From an uncultured Rhizobiaceae bacterium (GTDB taxonomy: Bacteria > Pseudomonadota > Alphaproteobacteria > Rhizobiales > Rhizobiaceae), in NCBI GenBank assembly GCA_951813045.1, contig CATOTF010000002.1:3038001-3102000 (forward strand): a stretch of DNA of 64,000 nucleotides, read 5' to 3'. This document shows positions 18,395 through 26,774 of the stretch, piece after piece; positions within the stretch are counted from its first letter, which is position 1; each line of letters opens with the position of its first letter. The notes below the pieces were generated by a model. The model did no database searches. It saw only the letters and a program-made list of their open reading frames with translations, and was not told where the DNA came from. A program made the translations under genes and the position numbers.

Positions 18395-18426
18395 AGCAAG
18401 GCCAATCCGATTGGGTTGGCCTTGCT
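18395..18426 (+). terminator. Intercistronic stem-loop after the sugar-binding protein gene
   Basis: AGCAAGGCCAA pairs perfectly with TTGGCCTTGCT and the stem continues through TCC/GGG (one G-T pair), giving about 14 bp around a GATT loop. No T-run follows, so it is more likely an RNA-stabilising or partial-termination element that raises binding-protein yield over permease yield. Confidence 0.7.
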
Positions 18427-18449
18427 CTGGCCGGCAGGAAGGCAGACTG

Positions 18450-19472
18450 ATGAGCGATAGCTCAACAAACGGAGACGGATTTGGTGACCGGGCGAAAGCC
18501 GCAGCAGGCTGGCCCGTTATGGTGTCCTTTCAGGCGCTTAACTACCCTTTGTCTGCAATCCAGAGAATTGTTGGTATTCAGGGCATGCCCTGGATTTTCC
18601 TGCTGCCAAATTTGGCATTTTTCGGAATCTTCGTTGTCATTCCGCTGTTCATCAATTTCGCATTTTCATTAACCGGCGGCACCGAGCTGTTCCTGGGTAA
18701 CCGCGTCTATACCGGCACGGAACAATACGGGTTTCTTCTGGAATGCGAGACCTTCGGCGATCCGATCACATGCCGCGAAGACCGCTTCTGGAAGGGTCTA
18801 TACAATACCGCGATATTCATCATTTTTCAGGTCACATTCCTTGTCCTGTTTTCGTTAATCACCGCCTTGATTTTGAACCAAAAGATACGAGCCCGGGGCT
18901 TTTTCCGGGCAGTTTTCTTTTTCCCGGTCCTGCTGTCCCCAGTTGTTGTGGCACTGATCTGGAAGTGGATCCTGCTGCGCGACGGCATCCTGAACGCGTT
19001 TCTCGTGTCTGTTGGGATGGACAAGATACTGTTTTTTGTCAGCCCCGAGTGGTCGATGTTCTGGGCGGTGTTCGTGTCGATCTGGGCACATATGGGATTT
19101 TACACATTGATCCTACTCGCCGGGCTTCAGGCCATTCAACCGGACCTCTATGAGGCCGCCGAGATGGACGGGACTTCAAAGGAGCGGGTTTTCTGGCGGA
19201 TCACCATGCCGCTCCTGTGGCCTAATCTTCTGGTGGTGCTGGTGTTGGCCCTGATCAAGGGTGTGCAGATATTTGACGAGGTCTTCGTGCTGACCGGCGG
19301 GGGGCCGGGCACGGCAACGCAATTCATCGTCCAGTATATTTATAACACCGGCTTCACCGAGCAGGTACAGAATTTCGGTCTGGCCTCCGCCGCATCAGTG
19401 GTTTTAGGCGTGGTGCTGTTTGTACTGACAATAACGCAGTTGGCTGTGACAAGGGCGCGCGATAATGGCTGA
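18450..19472 (+). CDS. Sugar ABC transporter permease 1
   Basis: Inner-membrane permease of the CUT1 transporter (MalF/UgpA type), 340 residues, with six or more hydrophobic helices. The EAA loop that contacts the ATPase is seen as YEAAEMDGTSKERVFWRITMP. The ATG at 18450 follows AGGAAGG. It overlaps the second permease by 8 bases. Confidence 0.93.
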   Translation: MSDSSTNGDGFGDRAKAAAGWPVMVSFQALNYPLSAIQRIVGIQGMPWIFLLPNLAFFGIFVVIPLFINFAFSLTGGTELFLGNRVYTGTEQYGFLLECETFGDPITCREDRFWKGLYNTAIFIIFQVTFLVLFSLITALILNQKIRARGFFRAVFFFPVLLSPVVVALIWKWILLRDGILNAFLVSVGMDKILFFVSPEWSMFWAVFVSIWAHMGFYTLILLAGLQAIQPDLYEAAEMDGTSKERVFWRITMPLLWPNLLVVLVLALIKGVQIFDEVFVLTGGGPGTATQFIVQYIYNTGFTEQVQNFGLASAASVVLGVVLFVLTITQLAVTRARDNG

Positions 19473-20538
19473 AACCTCCCCTCAAACTCGTTCGTTAGCA
19501 ACTCTGATCACGACCCGGCGCGGGGGTGACAGGCTGCATTGGAGCGATGTTTTTACCTATACCTACCTCTTTTTCGGCGTACTATTGATGTTCGGCCCGG
19601 TGGTCTGGCTCGTCTTGTCCTCGTTCAAGACCCCGGCGGGGCTGATCGAGTTTCCGCCAACTTTTCTACCGCTCGGTCAGATTGAAGTTAAAGTCGAAGG
19701 CTATGACAAACCACTGCCCTTGTTTGAGGTCGATATGGAGGACGGCACAACAAAACAGCTGGCGCAGGTGCGTCGGATTGGAATTGTCAGCCAGATGGTT
19801 GATCCCAAGAACCCCGGCGAAAAGATCAAAGTGCCGATAAATCAGCGCACAAAAGTGCGCGAGTTTCGCATGGCATTGGAAAACTACACCGACCCGCTTG
19901 AACGTTTCAACTTCGTTCAATTCCTGCAGAATTCCGTTATCGTGACAGTAGTCGCGACGCTGGTGACATTGCTGATCAATTCTATGGCGGCTTACGGCTT
20001 GAGTATCTATGAATTTCGGGGCCGCAACGCCATCATGTTGTTCGTCATTTGCACCTTGATGATTCCGATCACCGTGATCCTCGTGCCAGTCTATCTGGTT
20101 GTGACACAAATGGGCATGATCAACTCGCTATGGGCGGTGATCCTGCCCGGCGCCGCAACGCCGACCGGTGTGTTCTTGTTGCGCCAGTACATGTTGACCA
20201 TTCCAAAGGACCTGATCGAAGCGGCGCGGATGGATAATGCGTCAGAATGGACAATCTACGCAAAGATCGTTTTACCACTGGCGATGCCCGCCATTGCGGT
20301 TCTGGCAATATTTTCGATCATGTGGCGCTGGAACGAATTCCTCTGGCCCCTGATCGTCCTTAACCGATCTGAAGTTTACACATTGCAGGTTGGATTGAAT
20401 GCTTTCCAGGGTGAGCTGGATGTACAGTGGCACTACATTTTGGCGATGACCGTGATTACGCTCATCCCTGTCGTGGTGGTGTTCACATTCCTGCAAAAAT
20501 TTATCACAACCGGAATTGCAAGTTCAGGAATGAAATGA
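19465..20538 (+). CDS. Sugar ABC transporter permease 2
   Basis: Second inner-membrane permease (MalG/UgpE type), 357 residues. EAA motif reads IEAARMDNASEWTIYAKIVLP. Between the first and second hydrophobic helices is a hydrophilic insertion of about 100 residues (roughly 55-150, rich in charged residues), longer than in MalG; it would face the periplasm and may help dock the binding protein. Stop overlaps the next start as ATGA. Confidence 0.92.
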   Translation: MAETSPQTRSLATLITTRRGGDRLHWSDVFTYTYLFFGVLLMFGPVVWLVLSSFKTPAGLIEFPPTFLPLGQIEVKVEGYDKPLPLFEVDMEDGTTKQLAQVRRIGIVSQMVDPKNPGEKIKVPINQRTKVREFRMALENYTDPLERFNFVQFLQNSVIVTVVATLVTLLINSMAAYGLSIYEFRGRNAIMLFVICTLMIPITVILVPVYLVVTQMGMINSLWAVILPGAATPTGVFLLRQYMLTIPKDLIEAARMDNASEWTIYAKIVLPLAMPAIAVLAIFSIMWRWNEFLWPLIVLNRSEVYTLQVGLNAFQGELDVQWHYILAMTVITLIPVVVVFTFLQKFITTGIASSGMK

Positions 20539-21545
20539 CACGACCTTTGATCTTTATGGACCCTTTCCCGCGCAATGAAGCGATGGTTTATACCCCGGAC
20601 TGCGCGGCAGAACTGGCTAAATTGGGCAAAGTGATCACCCATTGGGGATCGCGTGCATCCGACGATCTCGTCGAGACCCACCTGGCCGATATGACGGTCC
20701 TGATCGGCCAGACCGCGATGCCAAAAGAGCGGCTGGACCGTGCCCTTAACCTGCGGGCAATCATAAATGTCAAAGCCAATTGGGAGCCGAATATCGACTA
20801 TGGTGAGTGCCATGCCCGTGGCATCCACGTGCTGTCCGCAGCGCCGGCCATGGCACCGGCTGTGGCCGAATTCTGTATCGCTCAGGCAATTACGTTGTTG
20901 CGAGGACTGCACCGCGCTGATCCGCTGTTCCGCTCCGGAAACGAAGCTTACGGAATTGCAGGAAATTTACAGGCAAAAAGCCTTTATGGTGCTGAAGTTG
21001 CCATGATCGGCTATGGCAATCTGGGCCGCGCGCTTGCACCACTTTTGCGCCCTTTCGGCACTCGGCTAATGGTTCATGACCCGTGGTTGTCGGATGGTTT
21101 TTTGCGTACCGAGGGACTGGAACCTGTATCGCTTGAAGACGCGCTTGGGAGGGCGGATGTATTGTTTCTGCTTGCCGGAGTGACCTCGGAAAATGAGGGA
21201 TTTCTTGACCGAAAATTTCTGGAGACCATTCGCCAGGACACAACAGTAGTATTGGCATCACGTGCAGAAATTGTGGATTTTGATGATTTTCTCGACTTGG
21301 CTGGATCTGGCGCTTTTCGTGCTGCGGTTGACATATACCCGCAAGAACCGGTGCCCACCGACAGTGACATCAGAACCACACCAAATGTTTTATTCTCTGC
21401 CCATCTCGCCGGTGGTCTCAATGCCTCGTACGCCAGAATACGCGATACCATGCTGGATGATATCGGCCAGATACTGAAAGGACTTCCACCATTGCGCATG
21501 CAAAAGGCGGATCCAAAACTTGCCTCGATGATGCGCAGCCGATGA
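20535..21545 (+). CDS. D-isomer-specific 2-hydroxyacid dehydrogenase
   Basis: A 336-residue NAD-dependent dehydrogenase starting at 20535 in an ATGA overlap with the permease. It carries the Rossmann motif MIGYGNLGRALAPLL, the ASRAEIVD segment in place of the common NTxR, DIYPQEPVP and the late FSAHLAGG, where the catalytic His lies. Placement inside the glucuronide operon suggests reduction or oxidation of a 2-keto sugar acid, but function cannot be assigned further. Confidence 0.87.
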   Translation: MTRPLIFMDPFPRNEAMVYTPDCAAELAKLGKVITHWGSRASDDLVETHLADMTVLIGQTAMPKERLDRALNLRAIINVKANWEPNIDYGECHARGIHVLSAAPAMAPAVAEFCIAQAITLLRGLHRADPLFRSGNEAYGIAGNLQAKSLYGAEVAMIGYGNLGRALAPLLRPFGTRLMVHDPWLSDGFLRTEGLEPVSLEDALGRADVLFLLAGVTSENEGFLDRKFLETIRQDTTVVLASRAEIVDFDDFLDLAGSGAFRAAVDIYPQEPVPTDSDIRTTPNVLFSAHLAGGLNASYARIRDTMLDDIGQILKGLPPLRMQKADPKLASMMRSR

Positions 21546-21561
21546 CCAGGAAATTCCGTCC

Positions 21562-22650
21562 ATGACTGAAATCAAGTTAAAACAAGTTCGCAAATCCTTT
21601 GGGGATGTGGAGATAATTCACGGTATCGACCTGACAGTGGAGTCGGGCGAATTCTGTGTGTTTGTCGGCCCCTCCGGGTGCGGCAAGTCCACGCTCTTAA
21701 GGATCATAGCCGGTTTGGACAATGTTACATCCGGAGCGATTGAAATCGACGGTGAGACCGTCAACAATGTCAGCGCGTCCGCACGCGGTCTGGCGATGGT
21801 GTTCCAGTCCTATGCGCTCTACCCGCATATGAACGTCTACAAAAATATGGCTTTCGGGCTCGAAAACTCGAAAATGCCGAAGCCCGAGATTGACCGCAGG
21901 GTCCGTGAGGCGGCTGATATGCTGAAGATCACGGATTACCTGCATCGCAAACCAAAGGCGTTGTCAGGTGGGCAACGTCAGCGGGTCGCCATTGGCCGGG
22001 CCATCGTGCGTGAGCCCAAGGCATTTCTTCTGGACGAGCCGTTGTCCAACCTTGATGCTGAACTGCGGGTTACGATGCGCAAGGAACTGGCCGCACTGCA
22101 CGCCAATATTGGCGACACCATGATTTACGTAACCCATGACCAGACCGAAGCGATGACACTGGCCGATAAGATTGTGGTTCTGCAAGACGGGCTTATTGAA
22201 CAGGTCGGGCCACCTCTGGATCTTTACAACAATCCGCAAAATGTGTTCGTAGCAGGTTTTATCGGTTCGCCCCGAATGAACCTGATTGAGGCGACCGCAG
22301 GACAAAACGCGGAAGGTTGGTCCCTGAATGACACAAATCTCTCAGTCTCGATTCCCGGGGTCGATGGCTTGACTGACGGCGCCCGTTGCACGCTTGGCAT
22401 CCGACCCGAACATGTCAGCATCAGCACCGATGGCGCGGGGCACACAACCGCACGGGTCGCGTTTGCCGAGCAGCTTGGTGGCGAAACCTATCTCTATTGC
22501 GATGTGGAGGGATTGCCACAGATCACGGTTCATCAGCCCGGCCAACTGCCCGTCGTCAAGGGCGAGACGCTGGCTTTGAACTTCGAGCTCGAAAACATGC
22601 ATCTGTTCGATGCCAATGACCAAGTGATCGTCAATAAGGTAAAGGGATGA
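21562..22650 (+). CDS. Sugar ABC transporter ATP-binding protein (UgpC/MsmK type)
   Basis: Energises the CUT1 importer. The 362-residue protein has Walker A GPSGCGKST (near residue 36), signature LSGGQRQRVAIGR (near 135), Walker B AFLLDEPLSNLD (near 155), switch His in VTHDQTEAM, and a C-terminal OB-fold regulatory domain (about 240-362) with LGIRPEHVSI. It ends in an ATGA overlap with the first Gfo/Idh/MocA gene. Confidence 0.94.
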   Translation: MTEIKLKQVRKSFGDVEIIHGIDLTVESGEFCVFVGPSGCGKSTLLRIIAGLDNVTSGAIEIDGETVNNVSASARGLAMVFQSYALYPHMNVYKNMAFGLENSKMPKPEIDRRVREAADMLKITDYLHRKPKALSGGQRQRVAIGRAIVREPKAFLLDEPLSNLDAELRVTMRKELAALHANIGDTMIYVTHDQTEAMTLADKIVVLQDGLIEQVGPPLDLYNNPQNVFVAGFIGSPRMNLIEATAGQNAEGWSLNDTNLSVSIPGVDGLTDGARCTLGIRPEHVSISTDGAGHTTARVAFAEQLGGETYLYCDVEGLPQITVHQPGQLPVVKGETLALNFELENMHLFDANDQVIVNKVKG

Positions 22651-23678
22651 GCGAGCGGATCGGACTGGCCGTGATTGGGTTGGGCATGGCGGCAACACCC
22701 CATGCGCTTGCACTGAAAGACCTGGAAGACAAGATCGAAGTCCGGGGCTGCTATGCCCGGTCCCACGATACGCGGAAGGCATTTTGCGAGACCCACGGAT
22801 TTCTGGAGGCAAAGGACGTGCAGGCGCTGGCGCAAGATCCGTCGGTCGATGCCGTGCTGCTGATCACGCCACCCAATGCACGGCTTGACCTGATTAGATT
22901 GTTTGCGGGTCACAAAAAACACATCCTGACCGAAAAGCCGCTGGAACGCACCACGCCGGCAGCCGAAGAGATTGTCAATCTTTGCGCTGCTTCCGGTGTT
23001 TCATTGGGGGTTGTCTTTCAACACCGGTTTCGGGCCGCATCCGAAACGCTGGCTGAATTGCTGGCCAACGGTACTTTAGGTACGATCCGGATGGTACGCG
23101 CCGAAGTGCCTTGGTGGCGGGACCAAAGCTACTACGACGAGCCTGGTCGCGGAAGCTATGCCCGCGACGGTGGTGGTGTCCTGATCAGTCAAGCCATCCA
23201 CACATTAGACTTAATGCTGTCCATGACCGGACCTGTGGCCAGTGTTCAGGCGCAGTGCGCGACAACCTCTTTTCACCAGATGGAAGCTGAGGATTTTGCT
23301 TGCGGGGGTATCGAGTTTGAGAGCGGCGCAGTGGGGTCTATTTTCGCAAGCACCGCCAGCTTTCCCGGCGACACGGAAAGTCTGACAATCGAATGTGACA
23401 ACTGTGCCGTGCTGCTCAAGGCAGGTGTATTGACCATCAATTGGCGCGATGGTCGGGTGGAAAAAATCGGCGAGGAGGCTACCACCGGTGGCGGGGCCGA
23501 TCCGATGGCGTTTCCCTATGACTGGCACAGGTCGCTGATCGCGGATTTTGCGCAATCCATAACAGATGACCGTCCGCCTCGGACCACCGGTCGAGAGGCG
23601 CTGAAAGTGCACCGCCTGATCACTGCGATTGAAACTTCCTCACGTGAAGGCCGAAAAATCAATGTCACCAAAGGGTAA
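22647..23678 (+). CDS. Gfo/Idh/MocA family oxidoreductase 1
   Basis: NAD(P)-dependent sugar or sugar-acid dehydrogenase family, 343 residues: N-terminal Rossmann domain (LAVIGLGMAATPHALAL) and C-terminal alpha/beta domain. The catalytic EKP is seen in LTEKPLERT near residue 93 and the downstream histidine in LISQAIHTLDLM. One of three tandem paralogues here; one of them might supply the missing fructuronate/mannonate oxidoreductase or process glycosides oxidatively (inference). Confidence 0.9.
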   Translation: MSERIGLAVIGLGMAATPHALALKDLEDKIEVRGCYARSHDTRKAFCETHGFLEAKDVQALAQDPSVDAVLLITPPNARLDLIRLFAGHKKHILTEKPLERTTPAAEEIVNLCAASGVSLGVVFQHRFRAASETLAELLANGTLGTIRMVRAEVPWWRDQSYYDEPGRGSYARDGGGVLISQAIHTLDLMLSMTGPVASVQAQCATTSFHQMEAEDFACGGIEFESGAVGSIFASTASFPGDTESLTIECDNCAVLLKAGVLTINWRDGRVEKIGEEATTGGGADPMAFPYDWHRSLIADFAQSITDDRPPRTTGREALKVHRLITAIETSSREGRKINVTKG

Positions 23679-23682
23679 GAAC

Positions 23683-24702
23683 ATGAAACCGCTCAAACTT
23701 GGCGTGATCGGCATCGATCATCGACACATATTTGGCCAACTCCAAAAAATGCAAGCCCTTGGATGCACCTGTAAGGGATGGTGGACCGAAGGGTCGCCGG
23801 AACCGCTGGAGGGGTTCGAAAAACGGTTTCCGGACTTGCATCGTGTAACCGATAGACGCACGTTGCTGGATGATCCCGAAATCGACATGATACTGATCGC
23901 GGATATCCCGGTGCGGCGTTCAGAACGTGCCATCGAGGCGATGCGCGCGGGTAAGGACGTAATGACGGACAAACCAGGGTGCACCACTCTTAACCAACTT
24001 GCTGCCATCAAGGCTTGTGTCGCTGAAACCGGCCGGATCTGGTCGATTGATTTTTCCGAACGTTTTGAAGTACCTGCGGTGACCCGTGCTGCGGAATTGG
24101 TCGCGGAAGGTTGCATTGGGCAGGTGGTACAAACCGTCGGATTGGGTCCCCATCGGCTAAATCGGCCAACACGGCCAGACTGGTTCTTTGACGAAGCCTC
24201 TTACGGTGGTATTCTGGCCGATATCGCCTCACATCAAATAGATCAGTTCCTGTTCTTCACCGGATCAACCGATGCCGAGATTATCGCTTCAAGCGTTGGG
24301 AATTTTGCCAATCCAGATGACCCGGGACTACAGGATTTTGGTGATCTCACGCTGAGGTCCGACAAAGGTCAGGGATATATCCGCGTAGATTGGTATACGC
24401 CCGACGGCCTGCCGACATGGGGTGACGGAAGACTGACAATCCTTGGGACGAAGGGTTATATTGAATTGCGAAAATATGTCGATATCTCCGGGCGCGCGGG
24501 CACCAATCACGTCTTTCTCGTCAACGGCGACTGCTGCGAACATATCGACGCATCAGACGCACCACTTCCGTATTTTGAACGGCTGATCCACGACGTGACC
24601 CATCGCACGGAAACTGCAATGCCTCAGGAACATTGCTTCAAGGTAATGGAACTTGCCTTGACTGCGCAGGCGCAGGCCGCGCGGTTGGGCACATTACGGT
24701 GA
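23683..24702 (+). CDS. Gfo/Idh/MocA family oxidoreductase 2
   Basis: A 339-residue member of the same superfamily but clearly diverged from its neighbours. The Rossmann motif is the atypical LGVIGIDHRHIFGQL and the usual EKP is replaced by TDKPGCTTLN, where K-P is retained. DIASHQIDQFLFF holds the expected His. The start at 23683 follows AAGGG; an upstream in-frame ATG at 23662 overlaps the previous gene. Substrate unknown. Confidence 0.86.
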   Translation: MKPLKLGVIGIDHRHIFGQLQKMQALGCTCKGWWTEGSPEPLEGFEKRFPDLHRVTDRRTLLDDPEIDMILIADIPVRRSERAIEAMRAGKDVMTDKPGCTTLNQLAAIKACVAETGRIWSIDFSERFEVPAVTRAAELVAEGCIGQVVQTVGLGPHRLNRPTRPDWFFDEASYGGILADIASHQIDQFLFFTGSTDAEIIASSVGNFANPDDPGLQDFGDLTLRSDKGQGYIRVDWYTPDGLPTWGDGRLTILGTKGYIELRKYVDISGRAGTNHVFLVNGDCCEHIDASDAPLPYFERLIHDVTHRTETAMPQEHCFKVMELALTAQAQAARLGTLR

Positions 24703-25754
24703 CGCGAACGGTCGCGATATTGGGTGCTGGCATCGGCGAAAAACATCTGGCCGCCTATGCGCAATTGCACGACCGTTTCACTGTTACTCATATCTGCGAT
24801 TTGAATACAGAACTGGCACAGAGGCTTGCATCGCAGGTTGGTGCGCAAACCAGTGCTTCATTGGACGATGTCATCGCCGACCCCACAGCGGAAGTCGTCG
24901 ATATTTGCCTCCCGCCGCCCCTGCACGTGCCGGTCGCTCTTAAGGCGCTTGCTCACGGCAAACACGTGATCGTTGAGAAACCGATTGCCGGATCTCTGCG
25001 TGATGCGGATCGGTTGGTAGAGGCTCAGGAAAAATCAGGCGGACGGGTATTTCCAGTCTTCCAATATCGATATGGCCGTGCCTTTAGAGCCCTTACCCAA
25101 TTGCAACGCGCAGGTTTCATGTCGCGCCCTTTGGCGGCCACACTTGAAACCCACTGGAACCGTGACCGGAAATACTATGATAATCCGTGGCGCGGCACAT
25201 GGGCTCATGAGTTCGGAGGGGCCATATTGAGCCATGCTATTCATGCTCACGACCTGTTGAGTTTGGCGTTCGGCCCCATAGCCGAGGTCTCAGCGGTTCT
25301 TGCTACCAATGCAAACCCCATTGAGACAGAAGATTGCGCTGCCATTGCATTTCGCATGAAAAATGGCGCCGCCGCGACCTCGTCGATTACACTTGGTGCT
25401 GCGGATGACACCAGTCGGCTTCGGCTGATCTATCACGACATGACAGTTGAAAGCGCCAGATTACCTTACACTCCGGGCGAGGCGGATTGGTCCTTTCATG
25501 CGCGCCAATCCGACAGACAGGATGAAGTAGACGCAATCGTCGCATCGGCCGATTGCAAGTTTGAAGGTTTCGCCGGATTTTGCGCGGCGGTTGCCGATGC
25601 ATTGGATGGTCAGACCGGTGCTGAAGTCACGCTACCCGACGCAATCGCATCAATCGAGCTTGCGGCGGCAATCTACCAATCTGATCGCAGTGGTCAGCGG
25701 ATTTCTCTCCCCCTTGATCGCAGCCTGCCGATCTGCGGTGGCTTCAGGCCGTGA
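24699..25754 (+). CDS. Gfo/Idh/MocA family oxidoreductase 3
   Basis: A 351-residue oxidoreductase starting at GTG in a GTGA overlap with the previous gene. Motifs: VAILGAGIGEKHLAAY (cofactor), VEKPIAGSLRDAD (catalytic EKP), and ILSHAIHAHDLLSLAFGP with the His pair. It most resembles inositol or glucose-fructose oxidoreductase-type members. Its stop overlaps the start of the hydrolase as GTGA, so the whole run is one coupled operon. Confidence 0.9.
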   Translation: MTRTVAILGAGIGEKHLAAYAQLHDRFTVTHICDLNTELAQRLASQVGAQTSASLDDVIADPTAEVVDICLPPPLHVPVALKALAHGKHVIVEKPIAGSLRDADRLVEAQEKSGGRVFPVFQYRYGRAFRALTQLQRAGFMSRPLAATLETHWNRDRKYYDNPWRGTWAHEFGGAILSHAIHAHDLLSLAFGPIAEVSAVLATNANPIETEDCAAIAFRMKNGAAATSSITLGAADDTSRLRLIYHDMTVESARLPYTPGEADWSFHARQSDRQDEVDAIVASADCKFEGFAGFCAAVADALDGQTGAEVTLPDAIASIELAAAIYQSDRSGQRISLPLDRSLPICGGFRP

Positions 25755-26641
25755 AACCGCCCGAACTGTATATTCAGCTCTGCGAGATATTCGAGATCGG
25801 CCACCATACTTTGTTGCCACGTCCCGAGAAGGGCCAGCTGTTGCCCGATACCGGATTTCAGCAACTATCATTCTGCACAAGCTCGGGTGAGGAAGTGCGG
25901 GCCTTCTATGCGCCTGCCAAGGGTTCGTCACCTGCACCGGCAATTCTCTATATTCACGCTCATGGCAACCGTTATGATATCGGTGCGCGTGAAGTACTGG
26001 GTGGCAGACCTGCACTGCAGGATCCTATTGGCCAGGTACTTCAACAGATGGGGTATGCAGTCTTGTGCATAGACCTACCTGGATTCGGCGACCGGGCGGG
26101 TAGATCGGAAGGCGCTTTAGCGAAAGCCGCGCTTTGGTATGGTAATTCGCTTGCGGGCCAAATGATTGGGGAACTTTATTCGGTATTTGAATGGCTGTCG
26201 GCACAGGAGGGAGTTGATCCTGATCGTGTGGGGGTATTCGGAATCTCTATGGGAGCGACCCTGGGTTACTGGCTAGCCGCAGCCGAACCACGGATCGCCG
26301 CCGTTGCACATCTTTGTTGTTTTGCAGATTTCGCTCAGCTCATTCAGTGCGGTGCGCATGATCTGCATGGCATATATCTGACCGTCCCGGGCCTGTTGGC
26401 TATGGCTTCCAACGGAGAAATCGCTGGCCAAATCGCACCACGACCGCAATTTGTGGGCATCGGCGACCAGGACCCGCTGACGCCCGCCCGGGCGGTTGAT
26501 CCGGCACTTGTTCAACTCCGACAGGCCTATGCAGATTGCCCGGATCAACTGGTAGTTTGCCGGAGCAGTTCGACCGGACACCAGGAGACACCGGAAATGC
26601 GTCACGCCGTTTTAAAGTTCTTCAAATCAGCGTTCCGCTAA
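25751..26641 (+). CDS. Alpha/beta hydrolase (dienelactone hydrolase/acetyl-esterase like)
   Basis: A 296-residue cytosolic alpha/beta hydrolase, last gene of the operon. The nucleophile elbow reads GVFGISMGATLGYW (Ser near residue 168), the acid residue is probably in GIGDQDPLTP, and the catalytic His in STGHQETPEMR. No signal peptide is seen. In this locus it may remove acetyl or other ester groups from imported glycosides or open a sugar lactone; this is inferred from position only. Confidence 0.83.
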   Translation: MKPPELYIQLCEIFEIGHHTLLPRPEKGQLLPDTGFQQLSFCTSSGEEVRAFYAPAKGSSPAPAILYIHAHGNRYDIGAREVLGGRPALQDPIGQVLQQMGYAVLCIDLPGFGDRAGRSEGALAKAALWYGNSLAGQMIGELYSVFEWLSAQEGVDPDRVGVFGISMGATLGYWLAAAEPRIAAVAHLCCFADFAQLIQCGAHDLHGIYLTVPGLLAMASNGEIAGQIAPRPQFVGIGDQDPLTPARAVDPALVQLRQAYADCPDQLVVCRSSSTGHQETPEMRHAVLKFFKSAFR

Positions 26642-26774
26642 AGCGCGTTTCGTTTAACAGAGTTTACTGAAACGCGTTTGAACTCTCATTTTGTGCGAGT
26701 CTTTATCGCTCATTCGTGAGGACGAATAAGCGCGACACGCATCAAAATGTGCCGCCAATAATCCAGTCGGGTTC

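Noticed and set aside
26644-26676. Inverted repeat CGCGTTTC / GAAACGCG with a 17-base spacer after the alpha/beta hydrolase gene
   Set aside because: Loop is long and no T-run follows; not convincing as a terminator and no regulatory role can be argued.
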